Both the position numbers and the translations under genes were made by a program. The notes under the pieces were generated by a model. It saw only the letters and a program-made list of their open reading frames with translations. It was not told where the DNA came from and did no database searches. From Ustilago trichophora (lineage: Eukaryota; Basidiomycota; Ustilaginomycetes; Ustilaginales; Ustilaginaceae): DNA of 64,000 nucleotides. The DNA is taken from the NCBI GenBank assembly GCA_900323505.1, contig OOIN01000002.1, forward strand, positions 992,001 to 1,056,000, written 5' to 3'. Within the stretch, counting starts at the first letter, position 1; the number at the start of each line of letters is the position of its first letter. This document shows positions 30,029-39,777 of this stretch, one piece after another.

Positions 30029-33000
30029 TTAGAAGTTCTTGATGCTGTCCCGCACTCCGAGTAAGAATTTACCTACGCCGCGCTTCTTTGATGCCGGAGC
30101 TGCGGATGTATTCGCCGAAATATCTGTGGGCGACTTGAGAGGCTTGCCATTGCTGGTGCTGCTGGTGCTATTGGTGCTGTTGCTGCCGTTGCTCTTGGTG
30201 GGTGCGACCAAAGGTTGGACGTAGACGTCATCTTTGACCCGATGCAGGCTGCTCGTGCTTGTTGAGGCGTCGCGGCGCATGCCCAGACCCGCGCTGGCAG
30301 CTTGGGCGGTGTTGCGCTTGTCTGCGTCTGAGGTGATGGATCGTGTGAGTATACCTGCGTTGTCCGTCTCCACTCCCGATACGGTCTTGTTCGTCGTCGA
30401 TGACGAGGAAGACGTCGGACGACGAAAACGCGAGACGAATGAAGCGGCTACACCGGTGCTGCTCGAGTCTGATTTGGTGCTACCAATGCTGACGCTTCGC
30501 TGGCCAGCTCCGTTGCCGGCCGCAGCATCTACACCGATGGGTTGATGTGGCTCTGGCGCCTTCAAGGTTGGAGACACAAGTGGTGACGTACCACTGGCCT
30601 TGCCACCAGCGTCTGAAAGAAGGTTGAAGAGCTTGTTGCCCTTGTCGTTCTTCTCGGCTGCTGGCGCAGGCACCGGCGCGTCGGTTGTCCGCACGGCACT
30701 GTTTGTTCCAGCTCCTTGGATCTCACCAGATCGTGCGACGGCAGCCTCTCTTCGCTTTTTGTCCTGCGGCGCGCCATCGCCACCAAAGATGCCGGCCAGG
30801 TACTTGGCATCCACTTCCTTTTTGGTCGGTGCAGCCTTCTCACGCTCCGAAATAGTGTCCAGACCGAATCCGGACCCCCGCGTTCGATTGCGCGAAGAAA
30901 AGTCTTTGCGCGGCAGAGCTGCAGGCGCCGAGGCGGTCGAGTAGATGCTCGACGTCGCCGACGACATCGAGCTGTGACTCGAAGCCGTTGTGACCAAGGA
31001 TGAAAGCGAGGACAATGTGGCAGCAGACTGATTTCGCTCACGCCACGACATGACGCGGCTCCTGCCAGAATCTTGAAGCGCCGAGGCGCTGGTCTTGCGT
31101 TGCTCGCTCATCCTTTCGCGACGCATAGCTGCAGAAGACCAATTGGTAGCCGCACCATTGGCATCTTCGCCAGCTTTGACGCCTCTTGCTGCGGGCAGCC
31201 CAGCCTCTCCGTCAGCATCAGTCAGGTTCTGCAAGCTATATCGCGCTGCAGCTTCGGCTGTGGGCTTGGAGAGGGTGATCTGCGGCGACGTGGGACAGTC
31301 GGACGCATCGCTTGGTTTGGCCATCTTGCTCATCTGTCTGGCAAGATTCTCGGACGCCAGCGCCAATTCACGAATCGTACGTTCGCGTTCTCGAGCTCTG
31401 GCGGCTGGGTCGTTGGCATCAGCTTCCGCCATGCCCTCGACCGACTGGGATCGCTTCAGCTGCTTAGCAAGTGTTCGTCCTTTACGTGCGCCTCGCTTCC
31501 TTCTCTTCGAGTGGTTGGACGTAGTGACGCTTTCAGCCTTGTCTCCATCTTCGATCGAGCCGTTAGCATCTCCGCCAGGCTCTGCAGAGTCGTCATGCTC
31601 AGCGTCTTCGTCACCGACACCGACACCGTCGCCGTCCACCTTTGCGAGGACTTCGCCTTGCTCTAGGCTGGAGGTTGCTTCAGGAATCTCGGGCAGTGCT
31701 GCTGTAGCCGAAGTTCCTGCATCTGCTGGCGAGTGAAGGCCATCCTGAGCCGATGGCTGCATGAAATCACCGGCAGCAACATCATGTTCTACAGTGCTTG
31801 CTTTACGAGAATGATACTGTTGCTCCTCCGATTCGTCAGCAATGCTGATGGAATCTCGAGACGTCGAGTGTGGCAACACATTCGAGAGGTGCACGGAGCT
31901 GTGCTGCGAGGTAGCCATGCTGCTATGCTCGTCTTGCTCGACAATAGTCCTGGTCCCGCGCCCAGCATCTGCTACTGCTCCATATTGTGTATCGAAAGGA
32001 TTACGCTCGGGAGGCTGTGGAGAAGGCGTGAAAGTCGGCGAAGGAAGCACGTCCGGCGTAAAGAGGGCTGGGTGCGGTGACAGACTTCCTTGCCTAGCAG
32101 AAGCGAACGCAGCCCGGAAAGTGGCATCGGCGGTCACATCGAGATCAGGGATGTGATCCGTGTCGCGAGCCAGCGAGCGAGCGCGAGGTCGAGGCGAGCT
32201 GAGCAACGAAGGCAAAGTCGACATCGAACCTGTTCGCGAGTGGATGAGTGGAATCGTCGAATAGATCGACGCTCCTCGCGACATGCGACCGGGTCCAGGA
32301 CCAGAGAGACCCATGTGGTCAACGAGACCACACGCCCAACGCGAGAACTCTCCCGCAGAGATGCGCCTCTGTGATACGTCGTCATCTTCCGACACGGAGC
32401 AGAAAACGTTCTCGGACAAGAAGCGCGCAACTGTCTCGGTGAGACCGTCGAACGAGTCCATGAGGAAGTGGATGGGGTCTTGACAGTAAGCTGCGAACGA
32501 CGGACAGTTCATCGACGGCTCTGTGAAAGGACTTCGGTGGAAGAGCAGGTTCAGAAGGACCACGCCTAGGGACCAAATGTCGGCTTGTTTGGGGTCATAG
32601 GAAGACGAAATGTTGTTATGACACTCAAACGCCATGTAGGGCTTGCTGCCGCAGTCAAAGTCATCGCATCGATCTTCGGCAGTGGCCAGGCCAAAGTCGG
32701 TCATCTTGACGATCACTCGCGTGTCGTCACCATCACGAGTGCTGTCGACTAGCGTGCTGGTGCTAGTGTCAGGACAGGCGGACTGCATCTCTTCGATGGT
32801 GCGTCGGTCCTCGACGATAAAATTCTCCGGCTTGATGTCGCGATGACTCACACCTCGGTCATGACAGAATTGCACAGCGTCGCAGATCTGTCGGAACATT
32901 CGAGCAATCAGACGTATACGACGCTTCGACAGCAAGCTGTGACCGGATGTCGAGGCCAACAGCGAAGGCGACGGCGGCGTCGCATCCAATGAGGTTCCCA

Positions 33001-35707
33001 GAACGCGGTAATTGTCGATGTCAGAGGCCGAGGCTCCAGAACTACCAGTGCGTTTGGGCTCGGAGTAGTCGTTCTCAACATACGTCCTTCCAAACTCGTC
33101 GTCGTCTGCGCCAGCAGGCCGGCCCGCGTCCTGCGCCTGTTCAAGCCAATAGTACAAATCTTGGCCGGGACAGTACTCGAGGACCAAGAAGAGCCAGTCT
33201 GGCGTCTCATAGGTACGATAGAGGGTGACAATGTTGGGATGAGACGGGATCGACTGATGGATGGTGGCCTCCAAACGCTGCACCTCAAGCATGTCTTCAG
33301 GCAGGTCGCGCTTGCACAAGCACTTGAGTGCAAACTCTTTGCCCGGACGAAGACGTGTGTTGATCTTGAGGTCCTTGCGCCTCCTTTCCTCGAGAGCTGG
33401 CGAGTTATGGAAGCCGTCCTCCTTGCCCTTGCCGTTGGCTTTGAGCGTCGTGCTCAACAGGTCTTCGGATGAAGCGACCATGGTCAGGTCGGAGTCATCG
33501 TCTGGATTCCGACCCGTAGCTTCAGAAATACCGGAGCGAGATGCCGATGTGGGAATGGCCACGCTCTTATGAGAGGTATGGGTGGCAGCTTCCTCGGCAC
33601 TCACCTCCTTGACGAGGTAGACAACGGCATAGCTTCCTTCACCTAGCTTGCGGATCACTTCGAGCTTGCTGCCCGTGATATCTTCGTTCTGGTCAACGAA
33701 TCCACTTGTGGTCTCAGCAATCTTGATAACATGGCCGTCGTGTTCTAAACCAGGTCCAAGAAGGTCGCCAATTTCGAACACATCCCCAAGAGGACGTCCT
33801 TCGATCGCATAGGTGCTACCGTAGCGACTCAATGGATGACCCTCGGAAGCACCATACTCCATCATTTCGGAAAGATCAAAGAACTCGTGTTCACTGTCTT
33901 CGGTGATAACTGATTCGCGGTCGATCTCTGAGGCGGCGACATCGGAAGCAGCAGCCTCCCTGCGGACAAGCTGGGCTCTGAGCTTGGCGAGCAGCGAAGC
34001 ACTGTCAAGCGGCTGCTCGAGCAGACTCGTGGTGTGGGGCACGAAGGGTGTGGCTTCATCATCTTCCGAGATGGGAGCGACGGCAGCCGCTGCAGCATTC
34101 CGCTGCTGCTGTTCTGCGATCAGGTCAGGAAGATGGATCGACATGTTGCTCTGTCGTCCTCGAAGCGGAGGTCGTGCGAGGTCATCCGATTGACCATCTT
34201 CTGGAATGCTCTCGTTATGGTAGAAGGGGACCGTGGAAGGCGGTCGGCTGCTTGGCCTGCTGAGAGAGATGGAAGACTCTCTGGAACGGGACAAGCCACG
34301 AAGGCTAGGAGTTCGGACTCGGTCGTAGTGAGCAACACTGGGCCGGAGACCGGAAACACTTCCGCGATTTCTGAGGTGCGGTGGACGATAGACACCGATG
34401 CGAGATGCAACGTTGGGCGAGTTGGGAGAGAAGATGGCGGAACTTCGTCGAGAATGTGACATAGTGTGGCCAGCGCCGCCAGAGACGACAGAATTGAACG
34501 ACTCGCGACGGGATGCCGAGCCCGGCCTGGGCTGCGGCGAGGCGCCGTTAAGCATGGATGCGATGCTGGCGACCTGAGCTTCAGCATTGACTGGCGGATG
34601 TCGTGTCATGGGCGACAGGGTGCGGTGAGTGAGCTTGGGAGACGATGTCGGGCTCAGCAGGACAGGATTGCCCGTGACACTACCAGGTTGCTGGCGATTG
34701 GGCAAGTTCGAGACGACATGCGGCGAGCGCTTTGGCGAGGCGTGGACATTGACGCTCGGACCTCGATTGAAAAGGGAGGTGCCAGACAAGCCGCCCTCTT
34801 GTCGAGCGAAACCATGTCCTGGGCTAGGAGTGCGAGGGGCAGACTGGATAGATGCCTGGAACTGCTCAACAGGACCACGAATCGAAGGAGTAGGTCGCAA
34901 AGTGGCTCCGTTTGGGCCATCAAACGGCTGACCAGCAGCGAGAGACCGTTCCGTGCTGGATTCGCGCACATGGTTGGGTGTGCTGGGAATGCTGGGCAGG
35001 GAGCTTGTGGGCGTCAGCATCCAGTTGTTGTTGCGGTCGGTATCTTGCTGGCTTTGGAGGTTGAACTGGAAGGATTGACCATTCTGACTGGGCTTGAGCG
35101 GTGTGGAGGCAGCTGGGAAGAAACGGGAGCCTTCGTTGGGCTCGATGCGTAGGGGATGGAGTTGGGTGGCAGGGCCGATGGTGTTGGTCTTGTCTAGAGA
35201 GGAAGAGAGAGGCCAGTGGTGGCGTGCTGCTGCAAAGCCAGAAACCTTGGTCTTGGTGGGAGAAGTTCCGAATTCGGGCGGTCTGCCAATGATGCCGTTA
35301 CCCATGCTGCTTGGCTTGATGGCATGCGGAGCTTGGGGATCAGGATGAGGATGGTCACCAGGAACCCAGTCTGCATCCAACATTCCTGGCTTGTCACGCT
35401 CACGCTTGAGACTGGAGGAGAGCAGCGAGGGATTGGACTTGGGCGCATGTCGATTGGCGGAAGAGCGCTTGTCGTGCGGGGTTGAGATGGAGAGAGGCTG
35501 AGAGCGAGAGGGGTGAGCTTGATGAGGCTTTGATTGCCCGACAACGGGATGGGCATGGGCCCTCCAGTTGTCATGAGGTTTGTCTTTGTCTTTGCGATGT
35601 GCGTGATTGTCTCGTGAGCCATGAGAGGGTACGGGCTGAGGAGCCGAGCTGGTCTGTCCACCGCGCCTCCAGCTTGGAGCGTCGCTGCTGGAGTGATGAG
35701 CCGGCAT
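30029..35707 (-). CDS. Very large Ran1/Ksp1-type serine/threonine protein kinase
   Basis: 1892 residues, one exon. The kinase domain lies at about residues 680-1150. The Gly loop is VIRKLGEGSYAVVYLV (about 683), the ATP-binding Lys in EFALKCL is near 794, HRDIKPENF is near 954 and DFGLA near 1004. SKPYMAFE and DIWSLGVVLLNLLFHRSPFT follow. The sequence FLVLEYCPGQDLYYWLEQ with VQFCHDRGVSHRDIKPEN is typical of the Ran1/Pat1, Sks1 and Ksp1 group that links nutrient signals to meiosis or filamentous growth. About 85 extra residues sit between the Gly loop and the Lys, and a second insert precedes the catalytic loop. The flanks are Ser/Pro/Arg-rich disorder: 650 residues before and 740 after. Catalytic residues are all present, so it should be active. 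Confidence 0.88.
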   Translation of the reverse strand: MPAHHSSSDAPSWRRGGQTSSAPQPVPSHGSRDNHAHRKDKDKPHDNWRAHAHPVVGQSKPHQAHPSRSQPLSISTPHDKRSSANRHAPKSNPSLLSSSLKRERDKPGMLDADWVPGDHPHPDPQAPHAIKPSSMGNGIIGRPPEFGTSPTKTKVSGFAAARHHWPLSSSLDKTNTIGPATQLHPLRIEPNEGSRFFPAASTPLKPSQNGQSFQFNLQSQQDTDRNNNWMLTPTSSLPSIPSTPNHVRESSTERSLAAGQPFDGPNGATLRPTPSIRGPVEQFQASIQSAPRTPSPGHGFARQEGGLSGTSLFNRGPSVNVHASPKRSPHVVSNLPNRQQPGSVTGNPVLLSPTSSPKLTHRTLSPMTRHPPVNAEAQVASIASMLNGASPQPRPGSASRRESFNSVVSGGAGHTMSHSRRSSAIFSPNSPNVASRIGVYRPPHLRNRGSVSGLRPSVAHYDRVRTPSLRGLSRSRESSISLSRPSSRPPSTVPFYHNESIPEDGQSDDLARPPLRGRQSNMSIHLPDLIAEQQQRNAAAAAVAPISEDDEATPFVPHTTSLLEQPLDSASLLAKLRAQLVRREAAASDVAASEIDRESVITEDSEHEFFDLSEMMEYGASEGHPLSRYGSTYAIEGRPLGDVFEIGDLLGPGLEHDGHVIKIAETTSGFVDQNEDITGSKLEVIRKLGEGSYAVVYLVKEVSAEEAATHTSHKSVAIPTSASRSGISEATGRNPDDDSDLTMVASSEDLLSTTLKANGKGKEDGFHNSPALEERRRKDLKINTRLRPGKEFALKCLCKRDLPEDMLEVQRLEATIHQSIPSHPNIVTLYRTYETPDWLFLVLEYCPGQDLYYWLEQAQDAGRPAGADDDEFGRTYVENDYSEPKRTGSSGASASDIDNYRVLGTSLDATPPSPSLLASTSGHSLLSKRRIRLIARMFRQICDAVQFCHDRGVSHRDIKPENFIVEDRRTIEEMQSACPDTSTSTLVDSTRDGDDTRVIVKMTDFGLATAEDRCDDFDCGSKPYMAFECHNNISSSYDPKQADIWSLGVVLLNLLFHRSPFTEPSMNCPSFAAYCQDPIHFLMDSFDGLTETVARFLSENVFCSVSEDDDVSQRRISAGEFSRWACGLVDHMGLSGPGPGRMSRGASIYSTIPLIHSRTGSMSTLPSLLSSPRPRARSLARDTDHIPDLDVTADATFRAAFASARQGSLSPHPALFTPDVLPSPTFTPSPQPPERNPFDTQYGAVADAGRGTRTIVEQDEHSSMATSQHSSVHLSNVLPHSTSRDSISIADESEEQQYHSRKASTVEHDVAAGDFMQPSAQDGLHSPADAGTSATAALPEIPEATSSLEQGEVLAKVDGDGVGVGDEDAEHDDSAEPGGDANGSIEDGDKAESVTTSNHSKRRKRGARKGRTLAKQLKRSQSVEGMAEADANDPAARARERERTIRELALASENLARQMSKMAKPSDASDCPTSPQITLSKPTAEAAARYSLQNLTDADGEAGLPAARGVKAGEDANGAATNWSSAAMRRERMSEQRKTSASALQDSGRSRVMSWRERNQSAATLSSLSSLVTTASSHSSMSSATSSIYSTASAPAALPRKDFSSRNRTRGSGFGLDTISEREKAAPTKKEVDAKYLAGIFGGDGAPQDKKRREAAVARSGEIQGAGTNSAVRTTDAPVPAPAAEKNDKGNKLFNLLSDAGGKASGTSPLVSPTLKAPEPHQPIGVDAAAGNGAGQRSVSIGSTKSDSSSTGVAASFVSRFRRPTSSSSSTTNKTVSGVETDNAGILTRSITSDADKRNTAQAASAGLGMRRDASTSTSSLHRVKDDVYVQPLVAPTKSNGSNSTNSTSSTSNGKPLKSPTDISANTSAAPASKKRGVGKFLLGVRDSIKNF

Positions 35708-37453
35708 AGTGTGGTGATTGTGTGGATGGGTATCGAGGTGCTGGCCGATAAGCTATTGTGGTTGATCTTTTTTGCGTCTATGGCGCTGAGTTGGCTGAAG
35801 AGAGTTGAGAGTGATATGAAGTACAATGTGATGAAGTTTACATATGCCCATACAGCAGAAGAGGCCTTGAAGGCTTGGACGGGAAGAAGATGTGAGGCTG
35901 TACCAGAGTCATCCCATCTCGGTGCTGGTGTCGACTAGGAAGGACGGCAGACTGCTAGCTGGACGTGTACATGCTGCAATGGTCTTGAAAAGTGTTGTGG
36001 TGCGTGGTACGTTGAGTCAGGGAAAAAGCGTCAAATGACCAATAGTATGCGGATATTGTGGCTGTTGTTCTGGATCGGGGAGTGTGATGGGTTCGAAACG
36101 AGTCAAGAGAAAGATGGATGATGTAGCTGTGAAGACATGCCCGGGGAAAACGCTGCTCTCTTGTGATGTTGAAGAGCGTGGAGTTGATGAGGTCGAGTGA
36201 AGTGTGTTGAGGTCGGTTGCAGAGTCTGTGCCTGAGCGAGACTAGAGATGGGTACGCTTTGACTGGCTTGAATGGCGCGATGTCAAGTGGGTATGAAGCA
36301 CCTCTTGGCAGGCAATGTGCTGTGCTGCGGTGGAATTTGTGTTGCTTGTGAGTGTGAAGTTGAGTGTAGGGGCCAGATACGATGACGGCGATGACGAGAG
36401 ACACGAGCGAGAAGGTCCAAGGAAGCAAGAGATTGACACCAAGAGACTCTTTCGGTAGAGAACGGTGAGGATTGGCTGTCGCTATTGAGGTGCTGAGCGG
36501 ACGAAGCAAGGGTGTTGGTAGCAGTCGAGAATGGTAGTGTGCGAGTTAGCTTGCGGAAGGACAATGCAGCGTAACAGCGACGAACCCTCGAGTACCTCTT
36601 TTGGAGGAGGAGAAGTGATGGTGACCTGGTCGAAAGAGAAGGAGCCAAAGTGAAAGGTACAGTACAGTACTGTACTGTACAGTAATGTTGGGAAAGAGGG
36701 TCCGAGCCAATTTTTCCAAAAAGAGAGTTGTTTGGCCGACTGCGCTGGAAAGGCCGAGGAGGAGAGCACTCTTGCGTTGGATAAAGCGATAGAATTATAA
36801 ACACGGAAAAAAAAGAAAGAAAAAGTCCAAAGCACATGGACTTTCAATGCAGATGAAGTCACGCCAAAAGCCAGTCGAAGCGAGCCACACTAAGAGTGCA
36901 GTCACATTTTGTCCTACCTGCTATCACATTGTCACACACAGAGCTGAGAGCCATGAGCCATGCACTCGTTGACCGACTTATGACTGATAACCGAGAGGCA
37001 GCTAGCAAGCACCCAAGTACTGTAGGACATCCAAACCAGGACAAATAACGTTTCAGTAGCCCCTTGCCTTTGAGCATCAACTGCATTCAAAGAGGCGTTT
37101 GCATGCAATTCCTTTTTGGATGCAGAAATGCATACTGCGGCTTGAGAGACTCTGGTTCGTATCAAGGCGTAAGGACTCGCACCCATTTTGTGCAACATTT
37201 TGTGATGGTTGCACAAACGCCAAGGATGGCGAAAGCAGACCGTGTACTGGACTGTCACGCAAAGAGGATAGCCACAACTTCTTGTGGTAACTATCGTCTT
37301 GCCTCAGCTGACCCCACAGTATCGCCATCGCAACTCTAAAAGCCAACAGGACTCGTTCGCAATGCTCTGTCTCGGCCTTTGCGCAAGACAATACAGTAAC
37401 CCAAAAGGTGTCAGTCTGAGCGATATCAAGTGACAACGTCAGAGGCCCTATTA
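35708..37453. promoter_or_regulatory. Long region upstream of the kinase gene
   Basis: 1.75 kb between the kinase start and the transposon. Several short overlapping frames are present, but none has protein-like composition. It carries a perfect 24-bp TACTG palindrome at 36657-36680 and an A-rich stretch near 36805-36825. The length suggests a large promoter or a leader with upstream ORFs, as is usual for signalling kinases; this is inference. Confidence 0.4.
36657..36680. repeat. Perfect 24-bp palindrome of the TACTG family
   Basis: Reads gtacagtacagt then actgtactgtac; the second half is the exact reverse complement of the first. It lies about 950 bases upstream of the kinase start codon. 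Confidence 0.9.
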
Positions 37454-39068
37454 TTCCTTTTTCACCATCACTTCGAGACATCAATACAATGTTATCGTGA
37501 TGCTATATGGTGTTATCGTGATGATTGATTGGGATACTGTGCCTCGGATTGTGATGAGTAATGTAGTTATCGAGATCCCTAAGCTGATGTCATCGGGATG
37601 CTCGGCACTTTTCGGGACGGCCGACCGGGGCTGACACATCTGCTCAGGCCACCCGTATACTCTCTGTATCGATCCTCCGGCCAAACCAACCATCCTCTTT
37701 GCCTCATCACCATCACCATCACCATCACCATCATCAACATGCCCGTAACTCACAAGAGGAACGTTGTACCGGACTCAATCCGTGAAAAAATCGTCGATTT
37801 TGTATTGCACAAGGGCCAAACGAAGGCCGAGGTCGCCAAACGCCTTGACTATCCGTGGTCAACCGTGGATAGCATAATCCGTAAGTATGAAGATACAGGA
37901 GATAGCAGCGCCCAGAAGAAGAAAGGAGGCGCTTTCCGTGGCCACCGGGCCCAACAACACCATCTCGATGTCATGCTCCGCTACGTTTCCCAGCATCCTG
38001 GCGCCACCATCGAAGAGATCCGTCGACACCTGCAACAGGAGACGGGTCTCGAGCTATCCATTACATCAGTCCAGAATGCCCTCCACGACCGGTGTCATTT
38101 GACACTCAAGAGGACCGGCCTTCAGCACGATCGACACAATTCTCCGGAGACGATCGCCGCTCGCCGTGAGTGGGTGGCAGCATATCGTGGACAAGGCCTT
38201 TCACTCAACGACGCCGTCTTCCTTGACGAAGCCGGCTTCCACTTACAACAGACACGAAAGGTTGGCCGTGCTCCTGTCGGACAGCGAGCTATACAGCAGA
38301 ACCGGCCATACAATCGTGGGCCCAATCTCTCGCTCCTTGTCGCCGTTGATCACAATGGCATACAAGCTCATCACATCAAGACTGGAGCATGGAATGCCGA
38401 CGCTCTCCTCGACTTTTTCCTGGCCTATGTACTTCCGAAGTTTGAAGGTCAAGGAAAGACCTTCGTCCTCGACAATGCCCCCTTCCACCACTCACAGCGG
38501 CTCATCCAAACGGTTCATGCACAAGGCCACCAAATTCAGTACCTCCCGCCATATACACCATGGTTCAATATCGCCAAAAAGGTCTTTGCGAAGGTCAAGC
38601 CCTTTGTCGGCCGCCAGGAGCTTCACGAGGCGGAGGATATACGCTCATGGATCGATGCCTCGCTTGCCACAATCACTCCAGAGATGGCACGAGGCTGGAT
38701 ACATGAGACAAACCGTTGGATGGTGGTAGCAGAGGCTGGTCATCCTCTCTCAACTGATCATGATGCTGAAACAGCCCTTCGTCAACATGGTCTATGGCAC
38801 GATCCAGCTCCTATTGATCCAGCACTCACAGCTTAGCTCATGATGTATAGTATTCACAGTTGCAATGTTACGATCTCAATTCCACAAGCAGCAGTGACAC
38901 AGTCACGATGACAGATAGCGGTGATCACGATGACATTGAATTATACATCATGATAACATTGGCTTACATCACGATATAAGCTCCAGCATCCCGAACCACC
39001 ATCACGATAACATTATCGAGCATCACGATGTCTCAAGGCCGAGTCACGGTTTTGACGTGAAAAAGGAA
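37454..39068 (+). mobile_element. IS630/Tc1-like DNA transposon, 1615 bp, full length
   Basis: Ends with inverted repeats starting TTCCTTTTTCAC (37454-37465; reverse complement at 39057-39068). It is flanked by TA at 37452-37453 and 39069-39070, the target duplication of this superfamily. Further matching blocks are GAGACATC (37475-37482 against 39027-39034) and repeated subterminal TGTTATCGTGATG units: perfect at 37490-37502 and 37511-37523, inverted at about 39000-39012, degenerate at 38923-38937, 38946-38960 and 38967-38978. Such subterminal repeats usually bind transposase. One transposase gene fills the centre. The pattern of intact ends with an intact frame suggests a fairly recent insertion. 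Confidence 0.8.
37739..38836 (+). CDS. IS630/Tc1-superfamily transposase, third catalytic residue replaced
   Basis: 365 residues. The N-terminal helix-turn-helix (about residues 10-50: IREKIVDFVLHKGQTKAEVA, then KRLDYPWSTVDSIIRKY) is followed by a second HTH-like winged segment to about residue 125. The DDE_3 catalytic core has D163 in VFLDEAGFHL and D245 in TFVLDNAPFHHS. Exactly 34 residues lie between D245 and position 280, the D34D/E spacing of this group, but position 280 is Lys (AAA at 38576-38578) in PWFNIAKKVFAKVK. The usual motif there is NPIE-VF. The enzyme is therefore predicted to be unable to cut DNA, although the frame is intact. An in-frame ATG at 37598 would add 47 residues, but the ATG at 37739 fits the family. 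Confidence 0.85.
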   Translation: MPVTHKRNVVPDSIREKIVDFVLHKGQTKAEVAKRLDYPWSTVDSIIRKYEDTGDSSAQKKKGGAFRGHRAQQHHLDVMLRYVSQHPGATIEEIRRHLQQETGLELSITSVQNALHDRCHLTLKRTGLQHDRHNSPETIAARREWVAAYRGQGLSLNDAVFLDEAGFHLQQTRKVGRAPVGQRAIQQNRPYNRGPNLSLLVAVDHNGIQAHHIKTGAWNADALLDFFLAYVLPKFEGQGKTFVLDNAPFHHSQRLIQTVHAQGHQIQYLPPYTPWFNIAKKVFAKVKPFVGRQELHEAEDIRSWIDASLATITPEMARGWIHETNRWMVVAEAGHPLSTDHDAETALRQHGLWHDPAPIDPALTA

Positions 39069-39133
39069 TACTTTTTGGTCCTCTCGACACAACTATTGTG
39101 TCCTGACAGTAACGTGACGTTGCGTTGCTTTGT

Positions 39134-39162
39134 ATTGTACTGTACTGTACTGTACTGTACGG
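39134..39162. repeat. (TACTG)n pentamer array
   Basis: Five uninterrupted tgtac units preceded by attgtac. The longest simple array of this motif in the window, lying about 65 bases outside the right end of the transposon. Confidence 0.85.
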
Positions 39163-39685
39163 CAGAGCTCAAGTGCGAATGGGCAAATGCAACGCGGTCA
39201 ATTGCGAGCCAGATGCGTGTGACCTCATGGTCTATGCAAACAACAGCCGCCCTCTCTTCGAGTACAGTACAGCAGTACAATACTGTACACACTCGGCTGA
39301 GCCCCAAACGGATTTGCACCGCTTTCTGCAAAAAGGGTACGAGCGTGCATGCGTAGAAGCCCAACACAGAGCACGACCATTTTTCCCTCTCTCGAACAAC
39401 TTAGAAAACATTCAGGCACTACAACCGTGTTCCAGCAAATAAGACTACTGCTCTGGATGAAAGCCCAACGAGTCGGGTTTTTTTGATCCTAGATGTTAGC
39501 CCGCCATTGTTCTCAATTCCTTGAAAAAACACAAGCACCACTCACGTGACCATGTTGACCCTGCAACTGAGCCAAAGATCAACACCAACAGCCAAAGTGC
39601 CTCAGAACTTGCAAATTACCGCGCTCAGAGCTGCAGGTCCAACACATTCCACTGCTGCTCACTGCTCGCAACCTTTGAACTGAAG

Positions 39686-39687
<2 letters not shown>

Positions 39688-39716
<29 letters not shown>
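39688..39716. repeat. (AC)n microsatellite
   Basis: A dinucleotide run of about 14 units, 62 bases upstream of the UBC7 ATG, probably in its leader. Confidence 0.9.
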
Positions 39717-39777
39717 ACTTTTTACCTCATCTTTCTTCTACATCATCCCCTTTCCAAACACACCGGTATCGCCTATC

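Larger units (their letters stand above)
39069..39777. promoter_or_regulatory. Upstream region of UBC7
   Basis: A 709-base spacer between the transposon and UBC7. It holds two TACTG arrays (39134-39162 and 39261-39290) and an (AC)n microsatellite just upstream of the gene. Overlapping short frames on both strands trace these repeats and are not genes. Confidence 0.45.

Noticed and set aside
35955..36862. Several 120-190 codon minus-strand frames upstream of the kinase gene
   Set aside because: They overlap one another in different frames, have no consistent composition and include the TACTG repeat translated as LYCTVQYC-like runs.
39044..39442. Overlapping frames of about 100 codons on both strands near 39.2 kb
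   Set aside because: They arise because the TACTG pentamer array lacks stop codons in some frames; the translations are repeat-derived Tyr/Cys/Thr/Val runs.
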